Assembly: GCF_001646665.1 (NCBI RefSeq)
Contig: NZ_LWBU01000290.1
Coordinates: 1-64,000, forward strand
Length of the DNA: 64,000 bases
Origin: Streptomyces noursei
GTDB taxonomy: Bacteria; Actinomycetota; Actinomycetes; Streptomycetales; Streptomycetaceae
Direction of reading: 5' to 3'
The position numbers were made by a program, and so were the translations under genes. Positions 27,299-35,101 of the stretch are shown piece by piece. The notes beneath the pieces are model-generated. The model did not search any database, was not told the DNA's origin, and worked only from the letters and a program-made list of their open reading frames with translations. Position 1 is the first letter of the stretch. Every line of letters starts with the position of its first letter.

Positions 27299-27604
27299 AT
27301 GAGCTCCGCGACCGAACGAACCGGCGGCAGTCCCCGTGAGTCGAACTGCGCCCTCGTCCTCGGAGCCCTCTCCGTCGCCTCCTGGTTCTGCTGCCCGTTC
27401 TGGATCCTCGTCTCGGCCCTCACCCTCCCCCTCGGCCTCGCCGGTCTGATGCGCGGCTGCTGGGAACTCCGCACCGCCTCCACCCCGCACACCGGCCGCA
27501 CCCGCCCGCTGACGGCTCTGGCCCTCTCCACCGCAGGCACACTCGCGTCCGTCGCCTACCTCACCTACGTCCTCACGCATCCCGAGCTACCGATTCAGGA
27601 CTGA
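27299..27604 (+). CDS. Small two-helix membrane protein (DUF4190-like)
   Basis: 101 residues. Two hydrophobic helices (about 19-45 and 70-90) with the pattern NCALVLGALSVASWFCCPFWI that resembles DUF4190-type proteins, which usually accompany signalling or wall proteins. No catalytic residues. ATG start; no strong ribosome site seen. Stands alone. Confidence 0.6.
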   Translation: MSSATERTGGSPRESNCALVLGALSVASWFCCPFWILVSALTLPLGLAGLMRGCWELRTASTPHTGRTRPLTALALSTAGTLASVAYLTYVLTHPELPIQD

Positions 27605-27790
27605 ACCGGCGAGGCCCCGACGAACACCCCCGACGCCACCGCCCGGCGCGACCCGCTAGCGGGCTCCTTGGTGCCGTGCGCCCCGTGGTGCGACGGATGC
27701 CCCCTTGTGCGGAGCACTCCCGCACTGCACGGTTCCGTTGATCGCTGCTCGGCACTCGTGTGCCACGAGGCGAAGGGGCGGGTGGTAGCC

Positions 27791-28384
27791 ATGGGAACCG
27801 TGACCGGCTGGGCCGAGAAGACCTTCGGCGACACCGCCGACCGGTTGGCCGACGCGATAGCCGTCAGCCTGATGCGGGCCCACGACCGGGCCCGCAGCGG
27901 CCAGGAGGGAGTGCAGACCCAGACTCTGGAGGCGTACGGGCACGGCCTGCACGCCGCCCAGTACGAGGAACTGCACGTCGGTCTGGCGTCGCTCCCGGAG
28001 GCCACCCCGGTTCGGCTGCAAGGACGCACACTCATGATCTTCGGTGGCCACGTCATCTATCCGCTCCGATATGCCAAGAGGGACGTCCCGGTCACCGCCG
28101 CACGCCTGCGGAGGGCCACGGGCTTCCGTGCCGATCTGATCCGCCGGCACGGTCCCGAACCGATGCAGCAGGCCTTCGACCTCGGCCTGGACGAGCCGGA
28201 CCAGCCGGAGCCACAGCCTCACCTCGCCCAGCTGCCGGAGGACGTGAAACTCGTCCTGGTCGCCTATGCCTGCTCCATGACGCGGGGCGTCATGTGCGTC
28301 GAGTGGGGCTCCGCAGAACTGCGCTCGGAGGACAGGTACCTCATCTGGCACCACCATGAGCGGATCCACCTGCCGTCACGGTAG
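27791..28384 (+). CDS. Hypothetical soluble protein
   Basis: 197 residues. No family recognised. Contains GWAEKTFGDTADRLADAIAVSLMRAHDRARSG near the start, a likely amphipathic helix, and VYPLRYAKRDVPVTAARLRRATGF, a basic segment. ATG preceded by weak purine-rich sequence; in-frame codons upstream include no better start. It sits just before the NERD gene on the same strand with a 177-base gap that holds the latter's promoter, so the two are probably separate units. Belongs to the accessory region. Confidence 0.65.
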   Translation: MGTVTGWAEKTFGDTADRLADAIAVSLMRAHDRARSGQEGVQTQTLEAYGHGLHAAQYEELHVGLASLPEATPVRLQGRTLMIFGGHVIYPLRYAKRDVPVTAARLRRATGFRADLIRRHGPEPMQQAFDLGLDEPDQPEPQPHLAQLPEDVKLVLVAYACSMTRGVMCVEWGSAELRSEDRYLIWHHHERIHLPSR

Positions 28385-28521
28385 GAGGCACCCACGTGGC
28401 CGCGGGCGGGCCGGTGCGGGGGCGAGTGGCAGCGGTCCCACTCGCCCCGCGCACGCTGCTGCTGCGCACAAACCTCCGTACGCGTTTGCGGTCTTGTGGC
28501 CGCACAGGGCTTGCTGCTGCG

Positions 28522-28541
28522 ATGACGGAGCCGTCCGTCAT
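28522..28541. promoter_or_regulatory. Perfect inverted repeat before the NERD gene
   Basis: ATGACGGA-GCCG-TCCGTCAT, 8-bp arms with a 4-base spacer, 20 bases ahead of the NERD start codon. A shortened form (ATGAC..GTCAT) is kept in the broken copy near 30.1 kb. Candidate operator or leader hairpin. Confidence 0.5.
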
Positions 28542-28561
28542 GCTGGTCAAGGGGGGTCGTC

Positions 28562-29398
28562 ATGGCAAGTCTCAAGGTCGTGCGCTGGAACCGCTACGGG
28601 CATGACCGTCTGTACGCGAACCTGCCCGACGGCACAGCCGGCGCTTGGGCCGACTGCCGAACGGGCAAGATCACGATCCTGCGCGACGAGCACCGGGCCG
28701 CCGCGCTGCGGGTGTTGCACGAGCACTTACGGAAGATCCCGCCGGCTCCGCCCGCCACCCCGGCTCTGCTGCCTCCTCTGACGCCTTCCGACGACCTGGC
28801 CTCGCGCTCCCCAGGCACGGCCGTGCGCGCCAGGCTCGTCGAGGTGCGGCCCGGTCCGCTGGAACGGTTCATCGCCCGGGTGCTTCGGCGGCCGACCGCC
28901 GGGGATTCGTGGCGCACCGGGTTGATCGGCGAGCGGCGGGTGGGAGCCGAGTTGGGCCGGCTGCAACGCCAAGGGTGGAGAGTGCTGCACTCCATCCCCC
29001 TCCCCGGAGGAGCGGACGTCGATCACTTGGTGATCGGCCCCGGCGGGGTGTTCAGCCTCAACACCAAGCACCACCCGAACAAGACGGTGTGGGTGGGCGA
29101 CGACATCGCCCGGATCAACCACGGCGAGCCCAGGCCGTACCCCCGCAAGAGCCGCTCGGAAGCCGCGCGCGTGCGGCGAGTGCTGGAGCGCTACTGCGAC
29201 TTCCCCGTGCCGGTGGAACCGGTGCTCGTCTTCGTGGGGGTCACCCAGGTGACCGTCGCGGCCACCCAGCACACCGTGCGGGTGTACCGGGAGCGGGAGG
29301 TCTCCGCCCTGTCCCCCCTTCCGCCGGTGCTGACCCCCGCCCAGGCCGAGCAGGTGTACAGCGTCGCCCGCCACCGCCAGGCCTGGCTCACGCCCTGA
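28562..29398 (+). CDS. NERD (nuclease-related) domain protein
   Basis: 278 residues. An N-terminal module (1-57: VRWNRYGHDRLYANLPDG) is followed by a linker and a NERD domain (about 118-240) with GLIGERRVGAELGRL (Glu124, Glu130), ADVDHLVIGPGGVFSLNTK (Asp152/Asp154 and Lys169), the D...xxK arrangement of restriction-like nucleases. NERD proteins are thought to process DNA or RNA. Leu56 is encoded by TTA (28727-28729), the bldA-dependent codon of Streptomyces, implying late, developmental expression. A perfect inverted repeat precedes it; a truncated duplicate lies 1.5 kb downstream. Confidence 0.87.
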   Translation: MASLKVVRWNRYGHDRLYANLPDGTAGAWADCRTGKITILRDEHRAAALRVLHEHLRKIPPAPPATPALLPPLTPSDDLASRSPGTAVRARLVEVRPGPLERFIARVLRRPTAGDSWRTGLIGERRVGAELGRLQRQGWRVLHSIPLPGGADVDHLVIGPGGVFSLNTKHHPNKTVWVGDDIARINHGEPRPYPRKSRSEAARVRRVLERYCDFPVPVEPVLVFVGVTQVTVAATQHTVRVYREREVSALSPLPPVLTPAQAEQVYSVARHRQAWLTP

Positions 29399-29497
29399 CC
29401 ACCGCCCCGCCCGTGCCCGGGGTGAACCGGCGCGGCCCCACCGCGCCCGGAGCCGGCACCGGCCGGAGGTGTGTGCCGGGCCGGTCCAGGATGACGA

Positions 29498-29529
29498 AAG
29501 GCCCTCAGTCAAGGTCGACTGAGGGCCTT
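29498..29529 (+). terminator. Terminator hairpin after the NERD gene
   Basis: AAGGCCCTCAGTC (29498-29510) pairs perfectly with GACTGAGGGCCTT (29517-29529) around a 6-base loop. The A/T edges give it a terminator look. About 100 bases after the NERD stop. Confidence 0.8.
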
Positions 29530-29569
29530 GGTAAGCCTGGCGCCCTCACTGACACGTCTTCACTGGTAC

Positions 29570-29880
29570 ATGACACTGCTAGATACTGATCAAAGATGGG
29601 TCCATTTGAGTCAAAATAGCGTCACAAATTAGGCAACAGAGAAATGCTTCACCCAAATAAGTAATCGCCAAGTCTTGGAATAGCTGGGCCCAGGGAAGGC
29701 TGTTGGGGACATTGAAGACCCTTGATGGTGAGGGAATTATTCCCGTTATTGGGACTGAGAAGTTCAAGCCTTAAGTCACCTGGACGGGAGCTGCCATTAG
29801 GTGAAAGATCATGGCTCCGTAAGCACGACGTGGGAGCCATGATCTTAGAGGAGGCTCACCCAATGGTGGCTACCTGAAGC
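29570..29880. other. AT-rich island, probable foreign DNA
   Basis: About 300 bases with GC near 40-45% by eye against more than 70% around it. Two short antisense frames exist but look accidental. A 14-bp perfect inverted repeat (AAGATCATGGCTCC / GGAGCCATGATCTT, 29805-29818 and 29833-29846) lies near its right end, with further pairing GGTGA/TCACC outside. It may be the end of a decayed mobile element. No gene called. Confidence 0.6.
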
Positions 29881-30130
29881 CGTGGAGCCGACCGCCCCAG
29901 CCACAGGGGGTTTCCGCCGTTCGCCCGCAGCACGTGGCGCGACGCCTGGCGCGGCTAGCCGGGGCAGGGCGGCGACAGGAGGCGGTACGCCTTTCCCGTG
30001 CTTTGCTATGACCCACGCACGGCGCGGGAGCGCGCCGCCTCTGCGGTGCGCCGTTCGTTCGTGGCCTTGTGGTCGTGCCGCCCTTGCTGTCGCGATGACG
30101 GAACAGTCATACAGGCTGGTCAAGGGGGGC

Positions 30131-30298
30131 ATCCAAAGCTCAAGGTCGTGCGCTGGAACCGCTACGGGCATGATCGTTTGGACGCGAACCTGCCGGATGG
30201 CACAGCCGTCGCCTGGGTCGACTGCAAGACGGGCAAGCTCACGATCCTTGCGCAATGACTACCGCGATGCCGCGCTGACGGTGCTGACCCAGCACTTA
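30131..30298 (+). pseudogene. Truncated, frameshifted copy of the NERD gene 5' part
   Basis: Translates as LKVVRWNRYGHDRLDANLPD and onward, the same N-terminal module as the intact NERD gene. The start region has lost its ATG (CATCCAAAG replaces the start), an extra T near 30247 shifts the frame, and the reading is cut at TTA (30296-30298) by the inverted repeat of an IS5-type element. Homology also covers some 60-90 bases of leader upstream, including GCTGGTCAAGGGGGG, so a whole promoter-plus-5'-end segment was duplicated. Confidence 0.85.
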
Positions 30299-30365
30299 GA
30301 ACTCCTAACGAAATGATCTTCAAGGTGGTTGGACCACTCCGGGACTTACGATCGGGGGGTGTGGG

Positions 30366-30935
30366 GTGGTTCGGCCGAAGCCGTGGCATGTTGATGGCGA
30401 GCTGTGGGCGGTGATCGAACCGCTGCTGCCACGGGTGGAGCGCCGAGCGCGCCATCCCGGGCGGAAGCGGCATCCGGACCGGCTGGTGTTCCAGGGCATC
30501 GGGGCAGGATGGGCAGCAAGCATCACCTGATCACCGACGCCACCGGCATCCCCCTCGCCGTCACGCTGACCGGCGGCAACCGCAACGATGTCACCCAGCT
30601 CATCCCGCTCCTCGAAGCTGTTCCGCCCGTGCGGGGCAAGCGCGGCCGACCACGGCGCCGACCGGACGTCGTTCTTGCTGACCGCGGGTGCGACCACGAC
30701 AAGTACCGTCGCCTGGTGTGGAAGCTCGGCGTGAAGCCGCTGGTCGCCCGGCGAGGCACCGAGCACAGCTCCGGGCCGGGCACTCAACGCTGGGTTGTCG
30801 AACGCGTTCGCCCACCTGCACTGGATCCGGCGCCTTCGGATCCGCTGGGAGGTCCGCGACGACATCCACGAAGCGTTCCTCACTCTGAGGATGCGCGCTG
30901 TTCTGCTGGCGGCGTTTGCATTCATCCCGATGAAA
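30366..30935 (+). pseudogene. IS5 family transposase, degenerate
   Basis: Begins VVRPKPWHVDGELWAVIEPLLP and HPGRKRHPDRLVFQGI, as in IS5-family DDE transposases of streptomycetes, then jumps at about 30505 to GSKHHLITDATGIPLAVTL, in another frame, so roughly 85-90 codons containing the first catalytic Asp are deleted. The second Asp (LADRGCDHDKYRR) and the Glu (RWVVER) are present, but a further frame change follows before FAHLHWIRRLRIRWE. Not functional. Confidence 0.88.
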
Positions 30936-30974
30936 GTACGTCAACGCGTGCAGGGAAGGTCACGGGCTGGGAGC

Positions 30975-31325
30975 TCACCCGCTCATTCGTTCCTGGGCGG
31001 CCATGACCTCATCGCCGTGCTCGAAGGCCCACGCGCCAAGTGCGTCGATGGGGCCGAGCAACGTCTCCCCCAGAGCAGTGAGTTCGTACTCGACACGAGG
31101 TGGCACTTCGCCATAGGCGTTCCGTGCCACCAGCCCGTTGAACTCCAGCCGCCGCAACGTCTCGGTCAAGACCTTGGGACTGATGCCGCCGATGCGCTCG
31201 CGTAGTTCGCCGGGGCGCTTGGGCCCCTCCCGCAGGACCCAGATCAGCACGGCGTTCCAGGTGTTGGAGAGGAGGTCGAAGGCGAGGCGGGCGCGGCAGT
31301 CAGCGAGGAAGGCGTCGGTCGTCAC
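30975..31325 (-). CDS. HxlR family transcriptional regulator
   Basis: 116 residues with the HxlR winged helix: LLSNTWNAVLIWVLREGPKRPGEL (about 15-38), the recognition helix ISPKVLTETLRRLEFNGLVAR (about 44-64) and the wing PRVEYELTALGE. Regulators of this family sense quinones or aldehydes and usually control the divergent reductase gene, here 76 bases away. GTG start chosen because upstream codons reach into the neighbouring gene. Located inside the IS-like element. Confidence 0.88.
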   Translation of the reverse strand: MTTDAFLADCRARLAFDLLSNTWNAVLIWVLREGPKRPGELRERIGGISPKVLTETLRRLEFNGLVARNAYGEVPPRVEYELTALGETLLGPIDALGAWAFEHGDEVMAAQERMSG

Positions 31326-31401
31326 ATACCAAATGGTGCCTGACGGATTTCCTAGCCTCGTCCCGAAAGCGGTTGGAACAGATGCGGAAAGGGGCGTATC
31401 G
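31326..31401. promoter_or_regulatory. Divergent promoter region between HxlR and reductase genes
   Basis: 76 bases between the two divergent starts, more AT-rich than the genes (ACATACCAAATGGTG, GATTTCCTAG). It must contain both promoters and the HxlR operator; I cannot fix the exact operator. Confidence 0.5.
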
Positions 31402-32061
31402 ATGAAGATCGGTGTGCTGGGAACGGGGAACATGGCGGACGCACTGGCCACGCACTGGGTGCGGGCCGGGCACGAGGTGTTCGTCGGAGGCCGGGACGAG
31501 CAGAAGGCCCAGCGGCTCGCGACGCGCATCGGGGGCGCTGCGGGGCACGGGAGCCTGCAGGCGGCGGTGAGCTTCGGCGAGGTGGTTCTGGCCGCGCTGC
31601 CGTACGGTGCGGGAGCGGACGTCGGCAGGGAGCATCAGTCGGCGCTGAAGGGGAAGGTCCTGCTCGACTGCGCCAATCCGGTCGGGCCCGGCTTCCGGCT
31701 GCTGACGGAAGGCGGCCCCTCGGCGGCGCTCCGACTGGCTGCGGCGGCACCGGGCGTGCACGTCGTCAAGGCGTTCAACCTCTGCCACGAGGACGTGTGG
31801 CGGATGAACCCGCCGGTGTTCGACGGCCAGCCCCTGACCGTTCCGATCTGCGGGGACGACGAGGCGGCACTCGCACTGGCACGCAAGCTGGTGCGCGACA
31901 CGGGCTGCGAGCCAGTGGCCGGGGGCGGACTGGACCGCGCCGGGCTGCTGGAGGCGACCGCCGCGCTGTACATCGGACTGTGGGTGGCGGAGCAGGCAGA
32001 CGTACGGGCGATCGCGCCACCGCTGACCTTTGCGACAGGTCCGCGAGCCGAGAGCGCGTGA
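31402..32061 (+). CDS. NADPH-dependent F420 reductase-like (NAD(P)-binding) protein
   Basis: 219 residues. N-terminal Rossmann motif GVLGTGNMADAL (4-15), GGRDEQKAQRLA as the NADPH 2'-phosphate binder, and VHVVKAFNLCHEDVW (about 117-131), which corresponds to the conserved VKAFN segment of F420:NADP reductases. It likely reduces a cofactor or quinone using NADPH. Divergent from, and probably controlled by, the HxlR gene. Carried within the inverted repeats of the IS-like element; coding statistics look like normal Streptomyces. Confidence 0.87.
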   Translation: MKIGVLGTGNMADALATHWVRAGHEVFVGGRDEQKAQRLATRIGGAAGHGSLQAAVSFGEVVLAALPYGAGADVGREHQSALKGKVLLDCANPVGPGFRLLTEGGPSAALRLAAAAPGVHVVKAFNLCHEDVWRMNPPVFDGQPLTVPICGDDEAALALARKLVRDTGCEPVAGGGLDRAGLLEATAALYIGLWVAEQADVRAIAPPLTFATGPRAESA

Positions 32062-32089
32062 GGTGTCCAGGTCATTGCGTTAGGAGTTC

Positions 32090-32370
32090 TTAGGGCAAGT
32101 CTCGCCTCGCCTACTCCGCTGGCCGCCCCATCGCCGGTCCGGGCAACCGCGTCGCTACTTCCCTGCAACGCCGCCAAGCCGTCCACGTCGTCGCGCTGAT
32201 ATCGACAGCCGCGGGAGTGGCGCCTTCATCTGAGAGACGTGGGGTCCACGAAGACCCTTCACGGTGTCACGCTACCCCCACCCGCCTGGCCTGAGCAGAC
32301 CGTTGGAGTGCTCCGGCGCCGGCCCGCTCTCGCGCCGCCCGGAGGTGGCACTGTCATCAGCCACAACGTC
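32090..32370. other. Non-coding stretch between IS element and tRNA terminator
   Basis: About 280 bases without a gene I can support. The first 30 bases (TTAGGGCAAGTCTCGCCT) could be the rest of the interrupted NERD copy, since its parent continues CACTTACGG; the similarity is weak. This is the position where tRNA-targeting elements integrate. Confidence 0.45.
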
Positions 32371-32404
32371 AAAGGCCCCCGCAGCAGACGCTGTGGGGGC
32401 CTTT
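32371..32404 (-). terminator. Terminator of tRNA-Val
   Basis: AAAGGCCCCC ... GGGGGCCTTT hairpin (32371-32404) with a GC-rich loop, five bases beyond the CCA end of the tRNA on its strand. Typical of Streptomyces tRNA genes. Confidence 0.85.
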
Positions 32405-32408
32405 GCAC

Positions 32409-32483
32409 TGGTGGGCGCGGACGGTTTCGAACCGCCGACATCTGCTTTGTAAGAGCAGCGCTCTACCCCTGAGCTACGCACCC
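32409..32483 (-). tRNA. tRNA-Val(UAC)
   Basis: On the minus strand the gene starts GGGTGCG and ends CGCGCCC-A-CCA, giving a full acceptor stem (one U-G pair) with encoded CCA. The anticodon arm CTGCT-CTTACAA-AGCAG has anticodon UAC (reads GUA/GUG valine codons). T arm GGCGG-TTCGAAA-CCGTC. D arm GCTC-AGGGGTA-GAGC. Its 3' end faces the accessory region at 29.5-32.4 kb, the side on which tRNA-integrating elements insert. Confidence 0.95.
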
Positions 32484-32662
32484 GTGGAGTGAGTGAACAG
32501 CGTACATGGCGCACCGGCGGATCCTGCAAACCAAGGGGCGCCGGGGCGGGCGGGCCGGGGGTTAGCCCTACCTGGGGAGGGGTGGGTGGCCGGATCGCGG
32601 AAGGGCGGGGCGGACACGTAGCGTGAGCGGTGGATGCGGAGAGGTCTACAGGGGGAGTCGTC

Positions 32663-33427
32663 GTGGGTGTGCGCCGGATGCGGGCGGTCGTCGTCGTGGG
32701 CGGGGTGGTGCTGTCGGTGCTCGGCCTCTCGGGGTGCGGGGCCGAGGCGGAGGGGGCGCCGGTGGAGCGGAAGGCGTTCGGGTTCCGGGGCGAGTCGCTG
32801 GTCGTGGAGGCGGACGACTCGGAGCTGGTGCTGGTGGCCGCGGACGTGAAGGACGTCGAGGTGACCCGCCAGGTCGACGGGTGGGTGGCGCTGGGTGAGG
32901 GGCCGGACCCGGTGTGGAAGCTGGAGGGCGACAGGCTCACCTTGCGGGTGGACTGCGACGCGCTGGTGAGTGACTGCGCGGCGCGGCACGAGGTGCGTGT
33001 GCCTCGCGGGGTGGCGGTGACGGTGGAGAACGACAACGGGGACGTGACCGCCGACGGGTTCGCCACGGCGCTCGCCGTCACGTCGGACAACGGCACGGTG
33101 ACCGTGCGGGACGCGGGCGGGCCGCTGGAGCTGCGGAGCGACAACGGGGACGTGCGGGTGGAGGGCGCTACGTCGAAGAGCGTGGTCGCGCGGTCGGGGA
33201 ACGGGGAGATACGGCTGGCTCTCTCGGCGGTGCCGGACCGGGTGGAGGCCGTGAACGACAACGGCGACATCGCCGTCGAACTGCCGGGCGGGAGCACCCG
33301 GTACGCGGTGCGGGCGGCGAGTGACAACGGCGAGGTGAAGGTGGGGGTGCCGACGGACGACGGCAGCGCGCATGTGGTGAAGGCGCACAGTGACAACGGG
33401 GAAGTTGCGGTCCGCGGCGCGAACTAA
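32663..33427 (+). CDS. DUF4097-like lipoprotein with DNG-repeat beta structure
   Basis: 254 residues. Signal with lipobox LSGC (Cys near residue 25). The C-terminal two-thirds is a run of about six strands-and-turns units with NDNGDVTADG, SDNGTVTVRD, SDNGDVRVEG, NDNGDIAVEL and SDNGEVKVGV, i.e. the DUF4097 adhesin-like beta-helix repeat. It is an extracellular anchored protein; function unknown. GTG start chosen for the GGGGGAG ribosome site six bases upstream; an earlier in-frame GTG would add 11 residues. Confidence 0.82.
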   Translation: MGVRRMRAVVVVGGVVLSVLGLSGCGAEAEGAPVERKAFGFRGESLVVEADDSELVLVAADVKDVEVTRQVDGWVALGEGPDPVWKLEGDRLTLRVDCDALVSDCAARHEVRVPRGVAVTVENDNGDVTADGFATALAVTSDNGTVTVRDAGGPLELRSDNGDVRVEGATSKSVVARSGNGEIRLALSAVPDRVEAVNDNGDIAVELPGGSTRYAVRAASDNGEVKVGVPTDDGSAHVVKAHSDNGEVAVRGAN

Positions 33428-33501
33428 CGGGCCTGTGTGTTCGTCCTTACCTGGTGGGAGAATGAACCGGTCGGGGGCGGACACATGGCACGGGAGCGGA
33501 T

Positions 33502-34845
33502 GTGACGGCGACACACGCGCGGCGGTACGTGAAGGATGTGCTCGCGCTGATGTTGTTGCCGGTACCACTGGTGCTCGCAGCGGTGCCCGGCGCTTTCGCC
33601 GGGGGCGGTACGCGGCGCTGGTTCGGCGGACGCGGCGAGAGCCAGCGGGCGGACGCGCAGGCGGCGAAGGACGCCGCCGCGGCGGCCTTCTACGAGCTGG
33701 ACACGGCCCAGCGGGATCTGCGGATCTCGATCGAGACGATCACGGCGGTGGACGCGTCGCCCGGGGCCAGGCGGGCGGTGGACGACTTCGCCGCGCTGGG
33801 GCGGCGGATCGACGAGGTGAGCCACGCGTACATCACCGCTGTCGACGCGTACGACCTCGACCGGGACGACCTGGAGGCCTCGGTCGCCTCGCGGGCCCGC
33901 GGCGAGCTGAACCGGGCCAAGGACGACCTGGTGCGGGTGAAGGGGGAGCTGGACAGGTTCGAGCAGGGCCTCGGGCCGCTGCTGGACAAGGCGGAGACGC
34001 AGCTCGCGCGGCTGGCGCCGGCCGTGGAGCGGGCCCGGCAGGCGTTGCTGTCCGCGAGCAACGCCCTGGATGCGGTGCGCGGGTCGGGACTGCGGGCGGA
34101 CGACCTCGCGGCGCGGCTCGCGGCGCTGGGGCCGGAGCTGACCAAACTCAACCAGGGCGCGGGGCAGCACGGCGTCGCGGAGACGCTGCAGCGTGCGGAC
34201 CGGGTCCTGCGGGACGCCGAGGCCGTGCGCATGGAGGCGGAGCGGCTGCCGGAGCGGGCGGCCGAGACGGACAAGCGGCTGGTGTCCCTGCGGACGCGCG
34301 CCCAGGCGCTCGCGAACCGTGCCGCCACTGTCGAGCCGGTCCTCAGTGAGCTGCGGCGCCGGTTCAGTGCCGCCTGCTGGCAGGACCTGCAGCATGTGCC
34401 CGAGCAGGCCGCCGCCAGTGTCCATCAGGCGGAGGGGAAGCTCGAGGAGGCCGCGCAGGCGCGGGCCGAGCAGCGGTGGGCCGATGCGACGGCGCTGCTG
34501 TCGACGGTGCGGGCGCTGCTGAACGGGGCCGACGAGGCCGTCTCGGCGGCCGGTGACCGGCTCAACCGGCTGAACGCGGTTTCCAGGGACCCGGAGGCGG
34601 AGATCCAGCGCACCCGGTTCGCCATCCGGGACGCCCAGCGGCTGGCCATGGCCGGGCGGAACACTCCGGATCCGCGCCATGCCCGGCCGCTGGACGACTC
34701 GGTGGCCCGGCTGGACCGGGCGATCGCGGGCCTGGAAGGCCGGCATCCCGACTACTGGCACTTCCTGACCGAGACGGAGGCGGTGCGGACGTCGGTGGCG
34801 CGGGTGGTGGAAATGATCAGGGAGGAACTGGGCGGCGGACACTGA
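33502..34845 (+). CDS. Secreted or membrane-anchored coiled-coil protein, hypothetical
   Basis: 447 residues: an N-terminal hydrophobic segment (12-32) that is a signal or anchor, then nearly all-helical sequence rich in Ala, Glu, Arg and Leu with long coiled-coil stretches (for example RADDLAARLAALGPELTKL, RVLRDAEAVRMEAERLPE). Conserved in streptomycetes without named function. GTG start follows GGGAGCG. No enzymatic motif. Likely a structural or scaffolding protein at the membrane. Confidence 0.75.
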   Translation: MTATHARRYVKDVLALMLLPVPLVLAAVPGAFAGGGTRRWFGGRGESQRADAQAAKDAAAAAFYELDTAQRDLRISIETITAVDASPGARRAVDDFAALGRRIDEVSHAYITAVDAYDLDRDDLEASVASRARGELNRAKDDLVRVKGELDRFEQGLGPLLDKAETQLARLAPAVERARQALLSASNALDAVRGSGLRADDLAARLAALGPELTKLNQGAGQHGVAETLQRADRVLRDAEAVRMEAERLPERAAETDKRLVSLRTRAQALANRAATVEPVLSELRRRFSAACWQDLQHVPEQAAASVHQAEGKLEEAAQARAEQRWADATALLSTVRALLNGADEAVSAAGDRLNRLNAVSRDPEAEIQRTRFAIRDAQRLAMAGRNTPDPRHARPLDDSVARLDRAIAGLEGRHPDYWHFLTETEAVRTSVARVVEMIREELGGGH

Positions 34846-34866
34846 CGGCGCGGTTAATCTGGGGCC

Positions 34867-35085
34867 ATGCCTCGCTACGAGTACCGCTGCCGCACCTGCG
34901 GAGACACCTTCGAACTGAACCGTCCCATGGCCGAGTCGTCCGCGCCCGCGGCCTGCCCCGCCGGGCACGACGACACCGTCAAGCTGCTGTCCGCCGTCGC
35001 CGTGGGCGGTACGGCCAAGGGCGGCGCCCCGGCGCCGTCCCAGGGCGGGGGCGGCGGGTGCTGCGGCGGCGGGTGCTGCGGCTGA
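34867..35085 (+). CDS. FmdB family zinc-ribbon protein with Gly/Cys tail
   Basis: 72 residues. PRYEYRCRTCGDTFEL (2-17) is the FmdB zinc-ribbon opener and CPAGH (about 35-39) provides the second half of the site, where His replaces the usual final Cys. The tail ends GGGGGCCGGGCCG, two Cys pairs separated by glycines, a possible extra metal site. FmdB proteins are putative regulators. ATG start matches the family. Confidence 0.85.
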   Translation: MPRYEYRCRTCGDTFELNRPMAESSAPAACPAGHDDTVKLLSAVAVGGTAKGGAPAPSQGGGGGCCGGGCCG

Positions 35086-35101
35086 CCCCGTCCGCCGGGG
35101 C

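Larger units (their letters stand above)
30299..32089 (+). mobile_element. IS5-type element carrying passenger genes
   Basis: Bounded by 18-bp terminal inverted repeats with one mismatch: GAACTCCTAACGAAATGA (30299-30316) against the complement of TCATTGCGTTAGGAGTTC (32072-32089). Both ends are flanked by TTA (30296-30298 and 32090-32092), fitting a 3-bp TNA-type duplication. Inside are a decayed IS5 transposase and, between it and the right repeat, an HxlR-type regulator and an F420-reductase-like gene, both intact. Length 1.79 kb; immobile without a transposase in trans. Confidence 0.78.

Noticed and set aside
29579..29840. Two small antisense frames in the AT-rich island
   Set aside because: No ribosome site, no recognisable peptide; AT-rich composition alone explains the open frames' content.
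30975..31529. Longer start for the HxlR gene
   Set aside because: The extra 68 codons run antisense into the divergent reductase gene and contain no HxlR sequence; the GTG at 31325 fits the family length.
30299..32089. Composite transposon with two IS copies
   Set aside because: Only one transposase remnant and one pair of inverted ends are present, so a single element with cargo fits better.
32409..32483. Duplicate tRNA end (att site) in the accessory region
   Set aside because: I scanned 28.4-32.4 kb for a repeat of the tRNA-Val 3' end and saw none.
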